This document shows, piece after piece, positions 8,836 to 16,436 of a DNA stretch of 64,000 nt (the first letter of the stretch is position 1; the number at the start of each line of letters is the position of its first letter). The DNA is from JAVBMJ01 sp031551275 (GTDB taxonomy: Bacteria > Bacteroidota > Bacteroidia > Bacteroidales > Rikenellaceae). Made by a program: the position numbers and the translations under genes. The DNA lies in assembly GCA_031551275.1 (NCBI GenBank), contig JAVBNX010000006.1, positions 189,215 to 253,214 on the forward strand, given 5' to 3'. The notes below the pieces were generated by a model. The model was not told where the DNA came from. It was given only the letters and a program-made list of their open reading frames with translations, and searched no databases.

Positions 8836-9447
8836 ATGAAAAAGATCGTCTCTGTGTTTTTGGCCGTCGCGTTGGCCCCGGCCTCCTCTTTTGCCCAGGA
8901 GTTCGGCTTCGGGCCCAAAATCGGCCTGAACGTGGCCATGGTCAGCGGCGACGTGACCGAAGCGCCCACACCCCGCATGGGACTCAACGCAGGGGCCTTC
9001 GCGGAGTATAAATTCGCGGGCCTGTGGGCTGTCGAAGGGGCGCTGATGTATTCGGGACAGGGGGTAAAGGACAAATGGGAGCCCACAAGCGGGGTCACGG
9101 TAAACACCACCACCAAAGTCGACTACCTGAACATCCCCCTGGTGGCCAAATGCTATGTGGCGGGAGGGTTCAACATCTTTGTCGGGCCCCAGTTCGGTTT
9201 GCTGCTCAGCGCCAAAAGCGAACACGAGGCCAGCAACGGGGATTCACAAACGGACGACCTGAAAGACGATTGCAGCGGCTTCGCATTCTCGGGCGTGGGC
9301 GGATTCGGGTACCAGTTCGGTTTCGGGCTGAACCTCTCGGCCAACTTCGTCTTCGGATTCAACGACGTGCTCACGGGCGAACTGGATGGCGTGAAGTACA
9401 AGAACAGCAACCGCGTGATCCAGGTAACGGCGGGTTGGAAATTCTAA
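8836..9447 (+). CDS. Outer membrane beta-barrel protein (PorT-like)
   Basis: The 203-residue protein starts with a signal peptide (MKKIVSVFLAVALAPASSFAQ). Alternating strands of a small barrel follow: EFGFGPKIGLNVAM, GLNAGAFAEYKFAGLWAVEGALMYSG, VDYLNIPLVAKCYV, FNIFVGPQFGLLL, and a terminal VIQVTAGWKF ending in the aromatic residue expected for BAM recognition. This pattern matches the PorT/OMP_b-brl_2 families of Bacteroidota. The function is unknown. A lipoprotein gene begins 4 bp after its stop, so the two are probably one envelope operon. Confidence 0.85.
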   Translation: MKKIVSVFLAVALAPASSFAQEFGFGPKIGLNVAMVSGDVTEAPTPRMGLNAGAFAEYKFAGLWAVEGALMYSGQGVKDKWEPTSGVTVNTTTKVDYLNIPLVAKCYVAGGFNIFVGPQFGLLLSAKSEHEASNGDSQTDDLKDDCSGFAFSGVGGFGYQFGFGLNLSANFVFGFNDVLTGELDGVKYKNSNRVIQVTAGWKF

Positions 9448-9451
9448 GGCG

Positions 9452-10450
9452 ATGAAAAAGCTATTTTTACTGACGTTATTCCTCGCAGCGGCCTGCGGGA
9501 AAGGCGACGGGCCGGATCCCGGTCCGGATCCGGGCCCCGGCACCGGAGGCGGGGAGGAGATGATCGACGTGATCCTCTTCAAGGTCTCGGGTAATATCCT
9601 TGTCGGCGAAGAGGAGGTCGGGTTCGACCGGATCATCGCCATGACGCCGGATGCCAGCCGCAAAGCCGTGCTGCACGACGGATCGGCCTTCCAGATGGCC
9701 TATGCCGAGGCGTGCCGGGCGGCCCTCGACCCCACGGGGACCAAGCTGATCCTGCAGGGGGGCGATTACTACCTGTGGGAGTACGACCTGGTAACCAAAC
9801 AGCACAGGACCGTGCTGGCTCAAACGGAGGGGATATGCGTGGACGAGCCCGTTTACAGCCCCGACGGCGGCAAGATACTCTTCTGCAACTGGGACAGCTC
9901 CTCCGACCGGCTGGAGGCGATCTCCCCCGCCGGGACCGGACACACGCCCGTGACCGCGGCGAACAGTTCGCTCGGGCGGCAGAATTACACGCCCGGCGGG
10001 CAAAAGATCGTGGCCGCAGAGTGGATCCCATGGACCTACCTCTACGTCTGCAATCCCGACGGCAGCCAGGGCGACAGGATCATCACGGCCCCGGCCGGAC
10101 AAAGCGTGGATTGCCCCTACCCCGTCTCGGATACGCGCATCGTCTACGTGCACTACACCGGGGCGGAAAAGAGCGGCGTGTGCAGCATCAGGTCGTGCAA
10201 CATCGACGGGACGGGGGGAGCGACGCTCGAAACGCTGGGCGCGTTTACCGTGGACTACCTGACGGCCAATGCGGACGCAACGATGATCGGGTATTACAAG
10301 ATGCCCAACGGCGAGGGGGCGAACTCCTATGTGGTCAGGCAACTGGGCGCATCCACGCTGGGCGGGACCATCTCCACGTCCAGCGACGGGGGGCGTTACC
10401 GGTTCGGGCGGATCAAAAAAGAAATATTCGACGCGGCACCCGATTTTTAA
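9452..10450 (+). CDS. TolB-like beta-propeller lipoprotein
   Basis: The 332-residue protein has a lipoprotein signal with the lipidated Cys15 (LFLAAACGKG). A Pro/Asp/Gly linker follows, then repeated beta-propeller blades of the TolB/WD40-PD40 type. The clearest blade signature is VYSPDGGKILFCNWDSS, with weaker copies such as ALDPTGTKLILQGGDYYLWEYD and NYTPGGQKIVAAEW. It probably faces the periplasm or cell surface. The gene is 4 bp behind the barrel gene and convergent with the ECF sigma gene 10 bp away. I know of no specific function. Confidence 0.8.
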   Translation: MKKLFLLTLFLAAACGKGDGPDPGPDPGPGTGGGEEMIDVILFKVSGNILVGEEEVGFDRIIAMTPDASRKAVLHDGSAFQMAYAEACRAALDPTGTKLILQGGDYYLWEYDLVTKQHRTVLAQTEGICVDEPVYSPDGGKILFCNWDSSSDRLEAISPAGTGHTPVTAANSSLGRQNYTPGGQKIVAAEWIPWTYLYVCNPDGSQGDRIITAPAGQSVDCPYPVSDTRIVYVHYTGAEKSGVCSIRSCNIDGTGGATLETLGAFTVDYLTANADATMIGYYKMPNGEGANSYVVRQLGASTLGGTISTSSDGGRYRFGRIKKEIFDAAPDF

Positions 10451-10460
10451 CGGCAGCGGG

Positions 10461-11078
10461 TCAGGCCTCCAGCATCTCCAGGTAGAGGCCGATCAACCGC
10501 TTGCGCAGGAAGGTAACGGCGTAGTGCTTGCGCGAGAGCAGCGTGGCGGCGGGGATGCCGGTGTCCTCGCTGATCAGTTTGACGGGCATACCCAAAAATT
10601 CGGTGCGCTCGAAGACGTCGCGTTGCTCGACAGGCATATCGTCGAGGGCGCGGTAGAGTTCCTCCCAGAGCAGCGAGCGCAGGTATTCGTCCTCGGGCGT
10701 CTGTTGCTCATGGAGCAGCAGGTCGGTTACCTCGCCCAGCATCTCCCCGTTCTCGTCGCTGAAGATCGCCGGAAGGCTCTGCTCGCGGCGTTTGATCCGG
10801 AAATTGTGGATCATGTTGCGCGCAACCCGGTAGAGCCACGCCGAGGTCTGCTCGATGGGGTTGAGCGTCTGGTCGACCCGGGCGAACTGGTAGAAGACGT
10901 CCTGGAGGATATCCTCCGCATCCTCCGCGCTCTTTACCCGGCTGCGGATAAAGGCTTTCAGGCGCGGTCGGTACTCGGCGACCACCGCCCCGGCCGTTTG
11001 GGACCGGGGCGTGGACGGGGCGGGCGGGGCGGGTAAGAATTGTGCGGGCGGCACGGATTGTTTCCGGCGTTTACTCAC
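10461..11078 (-). CDS. ECF-type RNA polymerase sigma factor
   Basis: The 205-residue protein has sigma region 2 at about 35-105 (EYRPRLKAFIRSRVKSAEDAEDILQDVFYQFA and SAWLYRVARNMIHNFRIKRR). Region 4 lies at about 145-195 (LDDMPVEQRDVFERTEFLGMPVKLISEDTGIPAATLLSRKHYAVTFLRKRL). Its start lies within the end of the upstream small membrane protein gene (8-bp overlap), which couples their translation. No FecR follows, so that membrane protein, not a FecR, may be its partner. The target regulon cannot be seen here. Confidence 0.87.
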   Translation of the reverse strand: MSKRRKQSVPPAQFLPAPPAPSTPRSQTAGAVVAEYRPRLKAFIRSRVKSAEDAEDILQDVFYQFARVDQTLNPIEQTSAWLYRVARNMIHNFRIKRREQSLPAIFSDENGEMLGEVTDLLLHEQQTPEDEYLRSLLWEELYRALDDMPVEQRDVFERTEFLGMPVKLISEDTGIPAATLLSRKHYAVTFLRKRLIGLYLEMLEA

Positions 11079-11439
11079 CTTGTGTGTCGTTGGTGCGGTT
11101 CTCTTCCGGAGCGGATCCGCAGCAATCGCCCCCGAAACGCCCGTGGTGTCCCATATGGTGGCTTTTCATAAACTCCCTGCGCTGTTCGGGGGTCATCGTC
11201 ATCCACTTCTCGCGGATCTTGCCGCCGTGGCGGTGGTGTCCGTGCCCGAAGTGCCGCCCGCCGAAGCCCCCGATCAGGATCCGGGCGAGCAAAAGCAGAC
11301 CCGCCGCCTGCCAGAAGGTTACGGCCGTCAAAGCGAAAATAGCCGGCATCAAAGCGTTCCACAGCAGCATGACCACAGCGCTGAATCCGGCGAAAACAAC
11401 CAGCATGACAGGCAAAATCAAATAATGTCGCGTTCTCAT
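11071..11439 (-). CDS. Small two-TM membrane protein coupled to an ECF sigma factor
   Basis: The 122-residue protein has two hydrophobic segments (about 7-30 and 33-58). A His/Gly-rich loop (FGGRHFGHGHHRHGGK) and an MTPEQRREFMKSHH stretch follow, with two adjacent cysteines near the end. The MTPEQR stretch and His-rich tail recall metal-responsive envelope proteins, but I cannot name a family. The gene overlaps the sigma factor start by 8 bp, which suggests a regulatory partner, perhaps an anti-sigma or sensor. No TAnnTTTG box was found upstream on this strand. Confidence 0.7.
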   Translation of the reverse strand: MRTRHYLILPVMLVVFAGFSAVVMLLWNALMPAIFALTAVTFWQAAGLLLLARILIGGFGGRHFGHGHHRHGGKIREKWMTMTPEQRREFMKSHHMGHHGRFGGDCCGSAPEENRTNDTQGE

Positions 11440-11536
11440 CTCTCGTTTTTTTAAGGGTTATCCTACTGTGTAAGACAAATGTCGGATAAAAATATTTTAC
11501 CGCCGCAACTTTTTTTGAGATTTTTTTGCCGGGGGA

Positions 11537-11567
11537 TTTGCAGGAAATGAATTTATGCCTATCTTTG
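11537..11567 (+). promoter_or_regulatory. Promoter of tRNA-Asp
   Basis: TTTG at 11537-11540 and TATCTTTG at 11560-11567 match the Bacteroidota -33/-7 elements with 19 bp between them, 41 bp before the tRNA. Confidence 0.75.
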
Positions 11568-11607
11568 TGGCTCGAAAACAAGCCGCAAGGCAGACGTTCT
11601 GAAAAAT

Positions 11608-11681
11608 GGTGTGGTAGTTCAGCTGGTTAGAATACCTGCCTGTCACGCAGGGGGTCGCGGGTTCGAGTCCCGTCCATACCG
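11608..11681 (+). tRNA. tRNA-Asp (anticodon GTC)
   Basis: A full cloverleaf can be drawn. The acceptor GGTGTGG pairs with CCATACC (one G-U). The anticodon stem CCTGC/GCAGG encloses loop CTGTCAC with anticodon GTC at 11642-11644, the T loop is TTCGAGT, and the discriminator base is G. CCA is not encoded. The last 13 bases of the gene and one base beyond are duplicated at 62776-62789, so the 3' end is the insertion site of the island and the gene stays intact. Confidence 0.97.
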
Positions 11682-11682
11682 C
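11669..11682. repeat. attL of the island
   Basis: CCCGTCCATACCGC covers the end of the T stem, the acceptor strand and the discriminator base of tRNA-Asp, plus one base. It is identical to 62776-62789. The flanking bases differ (t versus a before, a versus c after), which limits the core to 14 bp. Confidence 0.85.
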
Positions 11683-11706
11683 AAGAAAGTCTTTCCACCC
11701 TTTCGT

Positions 11707-11745
11707 AAAGCCCTGAAATCCAATGATTTCAGGGCTTTTTCTTTT
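11707..11745 (+). terminator. Terminator behind tRNA-Asp, supplied by the island
   Basis: A perfect 14-bp stem (AAAGCCCTGAAATC/GATTTCAGGGCTTT) with loop CAAT is followed by a T-rich tail. It stops tRNA transcription before the integrase. Confidence 0.9.
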
Positions 11746-11786
11746 GTCCCGGTTCTTATAAAATACGGCAATTTTAAGCATGTTCT

Positions 11787-11844
11787 GTTGGACGAATCGT
11801 TGGACTTGATTTTTTACTCAAAAAGTCCAACAGAAAAGTCCAAC
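11787..11844. repeat. Integrase arm-type repeats, left end
   Basis: GTTGGAC occurs at 11787-11793 and 11799-11805 (12-bp period). Its inverse GTCCAAC occurs at 11825-11831 and 11838-11844 (13-bp period). The same double repeat occurs near attR at 62700-62718. Spacing near one helical turn at both ends of an integrated element is what integrase arm-binding sites look like. Confidence 0.6.
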
Positions 11845-11960
11845 AAAGGTTCAAAAAAAGGCCGATTTTCAATGCGCCTTTTGCACTGATTTGCTGCATT
11901 TTATCACCCCATTCTACTGAGTCCTTTTTTTACGTTTGTCGAACACTAAAAAAAGGTATT

Positions 11961-13190
11961 ATGAGCACTGTCAAACAACAGGCAACTTTCAAGGTTTTAT
12001 TCTTTATTAAAAAGAAAAAACTTCTGAAAAATGGGGAAGCCCCAATTTGTGTACGCATCACGGTGAACAAAGAATTTACCGAAATGATGATCAAGCGCAG
12101 CGTTCCGGTCAGACTATGGAACCAATCTAAAGAATGTTCCTCGGGTAAGGATCACACAGCGATGGAACTTAACCATTACATAGACGCTGTAAGAGCTAAA
12201 ATTTTTATGATCCAGCGCCAAATGGAATCAGATGGTAAATTCATAACGTCCAAGGCTATCGTTAATACATATAACGGACGTGACGAATGTGGAAAAACCC
12301 TCGTAGATGTATATAAGGAGCATAACGAACGTTGCCGGGCATTGATAGGTGTTGATTTTGTATTATCAACAGTCAACAAGTTTGATACGTCATTACTCAG
12401 GCTGACCGAGTTCCTGCAATTCAAATTTGGCGTTTGCGATATCCCTCTCTCTAAACTTAATGGCGAATTTGTTCGTGAATTCGAGGCGTTTCTTAAAACC
12501 CATGCAGGATGCCATAACAATTCGGCAGTCAAACACCTGAAAAATCTCAAAAAAATAGTCCGCATCGCCATCGCTAACGATTGGATGCACAAAGACCCAT
12601 TCTACGGTATTCAATTCCGTGTGGAGGAAACAAACATCGACTTCTTAACCAAGGAGGAACTCACAATAATTATGGAGAAGCAATTTTCCATACCTCGCCT
12701 CGAAAAGGTAAAAGATATGTTTATTTTCTGCTGCTTCACAGGTTTAGCCTTCATTGATGCCAAAACGCTGAAACCAGAACACATGGTTACAGATGGCAAT
12801 GGAGCATTATGGATCAGGAAACGAAGAGAAAAAACCGGAGTGATGTGCAATATTCCCGTTTTGCAGGTTGCAAAACTCTTACTGGAAAAATATGAACACC
12901 ACCCTATCTGTAGATCAGAAGGAGTAATGCTCCCCATTCCAAGCAACGACAAGATGAACGCGTATCTGGAAGAAATTAGAGAAATATGCGGCATCAGAAA
13001 GTCCTTAACAACTCATGTAGCTCGCCATACCTGTGCTACTACCGTCATGCTCGCCAATAAGGTAACCCTTGAGAATGTATCAAAGATACTTGGCCATTCA
13101 TCAACTAAAATGACCGAACGATATGCCAAAGTTCTCGACAGTTCAATATTAAGGGATATGAGTAATGTCGAAGCCCAATTCGCTGTATAA
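11961..13190 (+). CDS. int: Tyrosine recombinase (island integrase)
   Basis: The 409-residue protein should excise and integrate the island at tRNA-Asp. The N-terminal arm-binding domain covers about 1-95, a SAM-like core-binding domain about 110-215, and the catalytic domain about 230-400. Visible catalytic residues are HVARH (the HxxR box), GHSS and the nucleophile Tyr in TERYAKV. The first catalytic arginine is replaced: the box reads FTGLAFIDAK with Ala263. IntDOT of CTnDOT is known to lack this arginine too, so the enzyme may still work. The gene is richer in A+T than the chromosome around it. The start follows a short A-rich leader. Confidence 0.93.
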   Translation: MSTVKQQATFKVLFFIKKKKLLKNGEAPICVRITVNKEFTEMMIKRSVPVRLWNQSKECSSGKDHTAMELNHYIDAVRAKIFMIQRQMESDGKFITSKAIVNTYNGRDECGKTLVDVYKEHNERCRALIGVDFVLSTVNKFDTSLLRLTEFLQFKFGVCDIPLSKLNGEFVREFEAFLKTHAGCHNNSAVKHLKNLKKIVRIAIANDWMHKDPFYGIQFRVEETNIDFLTKEELTIIMEKQFSIPRLEKVKDMFIFCCFTGLAFIDAKTLKPEHMVTDGNGALWIRKRREKTGVMCNIPVLQVAKLLLEKYEHHPICRSEGVMLPIPSNDKMNAYLEEIREICGIRKSLTTHVARHTCATTVMLANKVTLENVSKILGHSSTKMTERYAKVLDSSILRDMSNVEAQFAV

Positions 13191-13212
13191 GATTAACTTC
13201 ATAATAATCCAG

Positions 13213-13241
13213 GGGATGCCGTTCTGGCATCCCTTTTTTTT
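13213..13241 (+). terminator. Terminator after the integrase gene
   Basis: GGGATGCC/GGCATCCC stem with a 5-base loop and a run of T, 23 bp after the integrase stop. Confidence 0.88.
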
Positions 13242-13348
13242 GCACATCCAATTCCCAAAGCCGGCATTTCCGTCCCATCACGGGCAAAGGTAGCGCCGCC
13301 CGCCCCTCGGCCGGACAAGGTGGCCGCCCCGAGGGGGCGGCTTGTTTA

Positions 13349-13412
13349 CGGGAAAAAATCATCCTCGTCGCTACGCTCCTGCGGTATTTTTCCCCGTAAA
13401 ACCTTGCCGTCC
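13349..13412. repeat. GC-rich island repeat, copy 1
   Basis: This is a diverged copy of an element also found at 28409-28470 and 37945-38006. It has an outer inverted pair (GGGAAAAAAT and ATTTTTCCC) around a C/G-rich centre, followed by an AAAAC(C)TTG(C)CG block and a GC-rich stretch. All three copies lie between island operons. The surrounding 13240-13487 holds no recognisable gene. Confidence 0.7.
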
Positions 13413-13487
13413 GGCGGCCGCCGCTATCCTGCCCGTGAGGGCCGGAAACACCGGTTCCGGGAATTTTTTTTATTTGAATTACAAACC

Positions 13488-13649
13488 ATGTGTGAACTTG
13501 AAGGCAAATACGCCACCCTCAAAGAGCCGTACAAAGGCTATCGAAACATCCGCATCATCGAAAGCACCGGCAACAAATGGCTGGTGGAAATATGCGGCTC
13601 CGGTAAGGAGATCGAAGTGTGGGAAGATGAATTCGAACTCGATGAATAA
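13488..13649 (+). CDS. Small hypothetical protein, 53 aa
   Basis: The ATG at 13488 follows a T-rich leader after the GC-rich repeat and gives a 53-residue acidic protein (MCELEGKYATLKEPYKGYRN... ending in WEDEFELDE). The frame is open further upstream, but those codons run through the repeat and are unlikely to be translated. It heads a plus-strand operon and the next gene starts 20 bp later. Its sequence (RIIESTGNKWLVEICGSGKEIEVWEDEF) resembles small SH3-like beta barrels in general pattern only. Function unknown. Confidence 0.6.
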   Translation: MCELEGKYATLKEPYKGYRNIRIIESTGNKWLVEICGSGKEIEVWEDEFELDE

Positions 13650-13668
13650 TACTTAAAACCCAACGACT

Positions 13669-14700
13669 ATGAATCTGAACAACAAAGAAACATTCTTCAC
13701 CCTGGAGGGAGGATGTGACAAAAAGAACCGTCTGCGGCGCTCCGATGCCCGTCTGACGGAGCAGGAAGTGGCCCGTATCGACTCGGGCGAACTGTCGCTC
13801 GAAGACCTCGACGCGCTGGTGGCACGCAAGGCCAAAATTTTCAAATACCAGACACAGATCACTATTCACGCCGACTTTCCGCGCGAGGTCGGAGACCGTG
13901 TTAACGATTACGCTTTCCTAACCAACAACAAGAACGGCTCGGTCGGGGTGCGCTACGGGGCCATCGACGAGGCCAAACGGCAACGGCTGGCGCGTTTCCT
14001 GGATTACGAAGGTTTCCGGTATTGCCGTAACTCAACCCAACACGTATTCAACCTGTGGCGACGATTCAATGGCCGTAGCAAGGCTGTTGGCTATCTGGGC
14101 GAATTGAAAACCCGCTACGATTATGATGCGCTGCGTGGACTGATCTACGGGCGTATCGACATTTACGGCCAGGAGGCTCATGGATTTTATTATGTAGCCC
14201 TCGCCATCACGGTCAACGCCATCCCTGAAGCCAACATCCCGGAATTTCTACGTCTGATGCGGTGTAAGCCGGAGGAAGAGATCACAGCCATAGAAGAAGC
14301 CAAAGAGCTTGAACGCGAGGCATCGAGGCGAAAACAGGAACAGGAACGCATAGAACAACAAGAGCGGGATCGAGCAGCCTGGGCTATCAAAAGGGAGAAA
14401 ATGCTGACCGAAATGCGGCGGGACCACCGCCAAATCACCGACTGGCCGGACAGCGACTTTTCGCTTTGCCTGGTCACGAAAACAGGCCGTCTTGTTGTGG
14501 TGAAACAGTTCCGCCAGAAGAATGGTAAAATATTATTCCGGAAATACATCCAAAAGGAAGACCCCTATGCCCTGAGCAGGATTCCCGAATATCAAAAATG
14601 GAATGACCTGCGCCCACCCCATTCCTGCCTGGATACGTGCAGTATATCCGATGAGCAGTTCAGGCAATTTATAGCCGACGGGGCTGTGTTCGCTTTTTAA
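13669..14700 (+). CDS. Hypothetical protein of mobile-element operon, 343 aa
   Basis: I do not recognise a characterised family. The protein has a globular N-terminal half (about 1-200, with KAKIFKYQTQITIHADFP and a region of aromatic and basic residues). A charged coiled-coil rich in Glu/Arg/Gln follows at about 205-265, then a C-terminal globular part (DSDFSLCLVTKTGRLVVVKQF). It is soluble, with no signal peptide. It is the second gene of the operon leading to the methyltransferase-helicase, and codon use is GC-rich like its neighbours there. A role with that enzyme is inference from position only. Confidence 0.7.
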   Translation: MNLNNKETFFTLEGGCDKKNRLRRSDARLTEQEVARIDSGELSLEDLDALVARKAKIFKYQTQITIHADFPREVGDRVNDYAFLTNNKNGSVGVRYGAIDEAKRQRLARFLDYEGFRYCRNSTQHVFNLWRRFNGRSKAVGYLGELKTRYDYDALRGLIYGRIDIYGQEAHGFYYVALAITVNAIPEANIPEFLRLMRCKPEEEITAIEEAKELEREASRRKQEQERIEQQERDRAAWAIKREKMLTEMRRDHRQITDWPDSDFSLCLVTKTGRLVVVKQFRQKNGKILFRKYIQKEDPYALSRIPEYQKWNDLRPPHSCLDTCSISDEQFRQFIADGAVFAF

Positions 14701-14718
14701 CCGTTAATGACTGTTATT

Positions 14719-15447
14719 ATGAAAACCAAAGTATTGAAATACGGAGCTTACCCCCGTGAAAACGATGTCGTGTCCGTATATATGGACCTCGAACGGGTCA
14801 ACGACAAGGTGTTCACCTGCCTGGATGAAAAAAGCGAATTTTCGAGGGATCAGGACCGGTTCTGGGTTGTACTCAACGTGAATGGCGTCTATTTTACCGC
14901 CGACTACGTTGTCCGCACAACGCTCGCCCGTCCTGACTTCGAAGCCACGGCAACCGCCTTTGCCGTGAATTTTTTCAATAAGGTGAACGAAATCCAAACC
15001 AACGGATTGCATCTGAAGCTGCTTTACGTTCGGGTGTACGAAGTCCTCGGTATAAATGCCAACCACCTGCATGAATACCGCAGACAGCGGACGGAGCGGG
15101 TTCGGCAACAGAAAGAGGCCGAGCAACAAGCCAAAGAAGCCAAAGATCAACGCCAGGCCGAAGAAGAAAAGCAAAAGAGGGAAGCTCACCTCCAGCAAGC
15201 TAAAAGCGACTTTCTGGATGGGAAAATGATCGCAACAGAGGACTTTCTCGACCTGGCGAAGCAAGCCGGAATGGAAATCCATATACGCACCATCGGCACT
15301 TTCAGGAGCAAAACGATTGAGCTTGACAAGCAAGGTAGTATCCGCTATTATCACCGCCGGGGCAAGCGTGCCCCTCAATTAAGCGGATGCCACGAAACCG
15401 TGCGACAATACGAAAAACTAACCCAACCAACCACCGCCGCGAGCTGA
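14719..15447 (+). CDS. Hypothetical protein with charged coiled coil, 242 aa
   Basis: Two in-frame starts exist. The second, at 14719 (MKTKVLKYGAY), was chosen because the first at 14707 is only 6 bp from the previous stop and adds four unlikely residues. Residues to about 120 are globular (VVSVYMDLERVNDKVFTCL, WVVLNVNGVYFTADYVV). A Gln/Glu/Lys/Ala-rich helix of about 60 residues follows, then a short C-terminal domain. It has the same layout as the preceding 343-residue protein, so the two may be distant partners. No known function. Its stop lies in the loop of a hairpin with a T-tract. Confidence 0.65.
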   Translation: MKTKVLKYGAYPRENDVVSVYMDLERVNDKVFTCLDEKSEFSRDQDRFWVVLNVNGVYFTADYVVRTTLARPDFEATATAFAVNFFNKVNEIQTNGLHLKLLYVRVYEVLGINANHLHEYRRQRTERVRQQKEAEQQAKEAKDQRQAEEEKQKREAHLQQAKSDFLDGKMIATEDFLDLAKQAGMEIHIRTIGTFRSKTIELDKQGSIRYYHRRGKRAPQLSGCHETVRQYEKLTQPTTAAS

Positions 15448-15464
15448 TCTCCGGCGGTTTTTTT
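15434..15464 (+). terminator. Hairpin with T-tract between operon genes
   Basis: CCGCCG at 15434-15439 pairs with CGGCGG at 15452-15457, followed by seven T and then ATAACC. The upstream gene stops inside the loop. This could terminate or attenuate before the next gene, and a similar module recurs at 38323-38348. Confidence 0.55.
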
Positions 15465-15488
15465 ATAACCATAAATCAAGAGTCAACC

Positions 15489-16436
15489 ATGAACACTACA
15501 CAGAACCTGGCCGGTACTTCCGGCCTTCTTGATATTTTCAAAAATATCAAAGTCCGCAAGGACGAAACCATTACCGATGCCGACCGGCAGCACTGCGAAC
15601 GTCAGCAAACGGAACTTTACCGGACGCTCGACCAGATCGAGAAGTGGTATAATATCTTCCGGCAGGAGGGCGAACAGCACACCAGTACATTAAATGTGCG
15701 CTATGCCGGCGACGGGTCGGTCAACTACAACAATCCGGTACTTAACCGGCACAATTCGACCGACCCGGATTACCGCCTGCTGCAATTCTACCCGTTCGAG
15801 GATATAAACAAGCTGGTTAAGTCGTACAAGCAGGCCGTAATCAATTTCGGCAGAGCCATCGTCGACTATTTCAACCGTACCTACAACATTGCCGTGCCTG
15901 ATCCGAAGGTCGACGAAAAAAGGCTGCCAATCGGTAACAGGCCTACCTACCAGACCTATGTGGATCAGGTCATAGGCCATCTTGGAGGGCAAGGATTCCG
16001 CAATGTGGCCGAGCAGGAAATAATAGGCCGTATCCACAAACTATTGCGGCCTTACTCGCATCGCACCGACCCCCGTTACGAACTGAAAGGTGCTACGATT
16101 TGCATATACGACATTATCGTTTGGAACAGTTTCGACCTTCAGTACAATAGGTGCGACATCCATTATGATTACCGCGACTATCTTGCGATCATCTGCGAGG
16201 GCATCGCTTTCGGGGCGTGCGGTAAGCTCAACGGCAAAACTTCCGACATAGGCGGCCTCAATGACCGTGACGTGGACCTGACCCTTTGGCACGACTTGCC
16301 TTGGAGTCCGGCCACCGGCATGAGATTCTACAAGAACGGACGTCTCGACATCCGCTTCACGGACAAGTACCAGGCTGAAAAATGTTTCGTAAAACTCGGT
16401 TTGGATAAGCTGGCCGCCAAATCGGACGACGAGTGA
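15489..16436 (+). CDS. DUF4942-like protein, 315 aa
   Basis: The start at ATG 15489 (MNTTQNLAGTSGLL) follows an A-rich leader typical of this island; the frame is open further upstream through the hairpin. The C-terminal part ends in MRFYKNGRLDIRFTDKYQAEKCF, which resembles the end of DUF4942 proteins that often accompany methyltransferases in mobile elements. I assign this only tentatively. The N-terminal half is helical (DRQHCERQQTELYRTLDQIEKWY). The stop overlaps the start of the methyltransferase-helicase gene by 4 bp (ATGA), so the two are translationally coupled and probably act together. Confidence 0.7.
   Translation: MNTTQNLAGTSGLLDIFKNIKVRKDETITDADRQHCERQQTELYRTLDQIEKWYNIFRQEGEQHTSTLNVRYAGDGSVNYNNPVLNRHNSTDPDYRLLQFYPFEDINKLVKSYKQAVINFGRAIVDYFNRTYNIAVPDPKVDEKRLPIGNRPTYQTYVDQVIGHLGGQGFRNVAEQEIIGRIHKLLRPYSHRTDPRYELKGATICIYDIIVWNSFDLQYNRCDIHYDYRDYLAIICEGIAFGACGKLNGKTSDIGGLNDRDVDLTLWHDLPWSPATGMRFYKNGRLDIRFTDKYQAEKCFVKLGLDKLAAKSDDE

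Noticed and set aside
15387..15488. Upstream extension of the DUF4942-like gene
   Set aside because: It would run through a hairpin and T-tract and the end of the previous gene; ATG 15489 has a typical A-rich leader.
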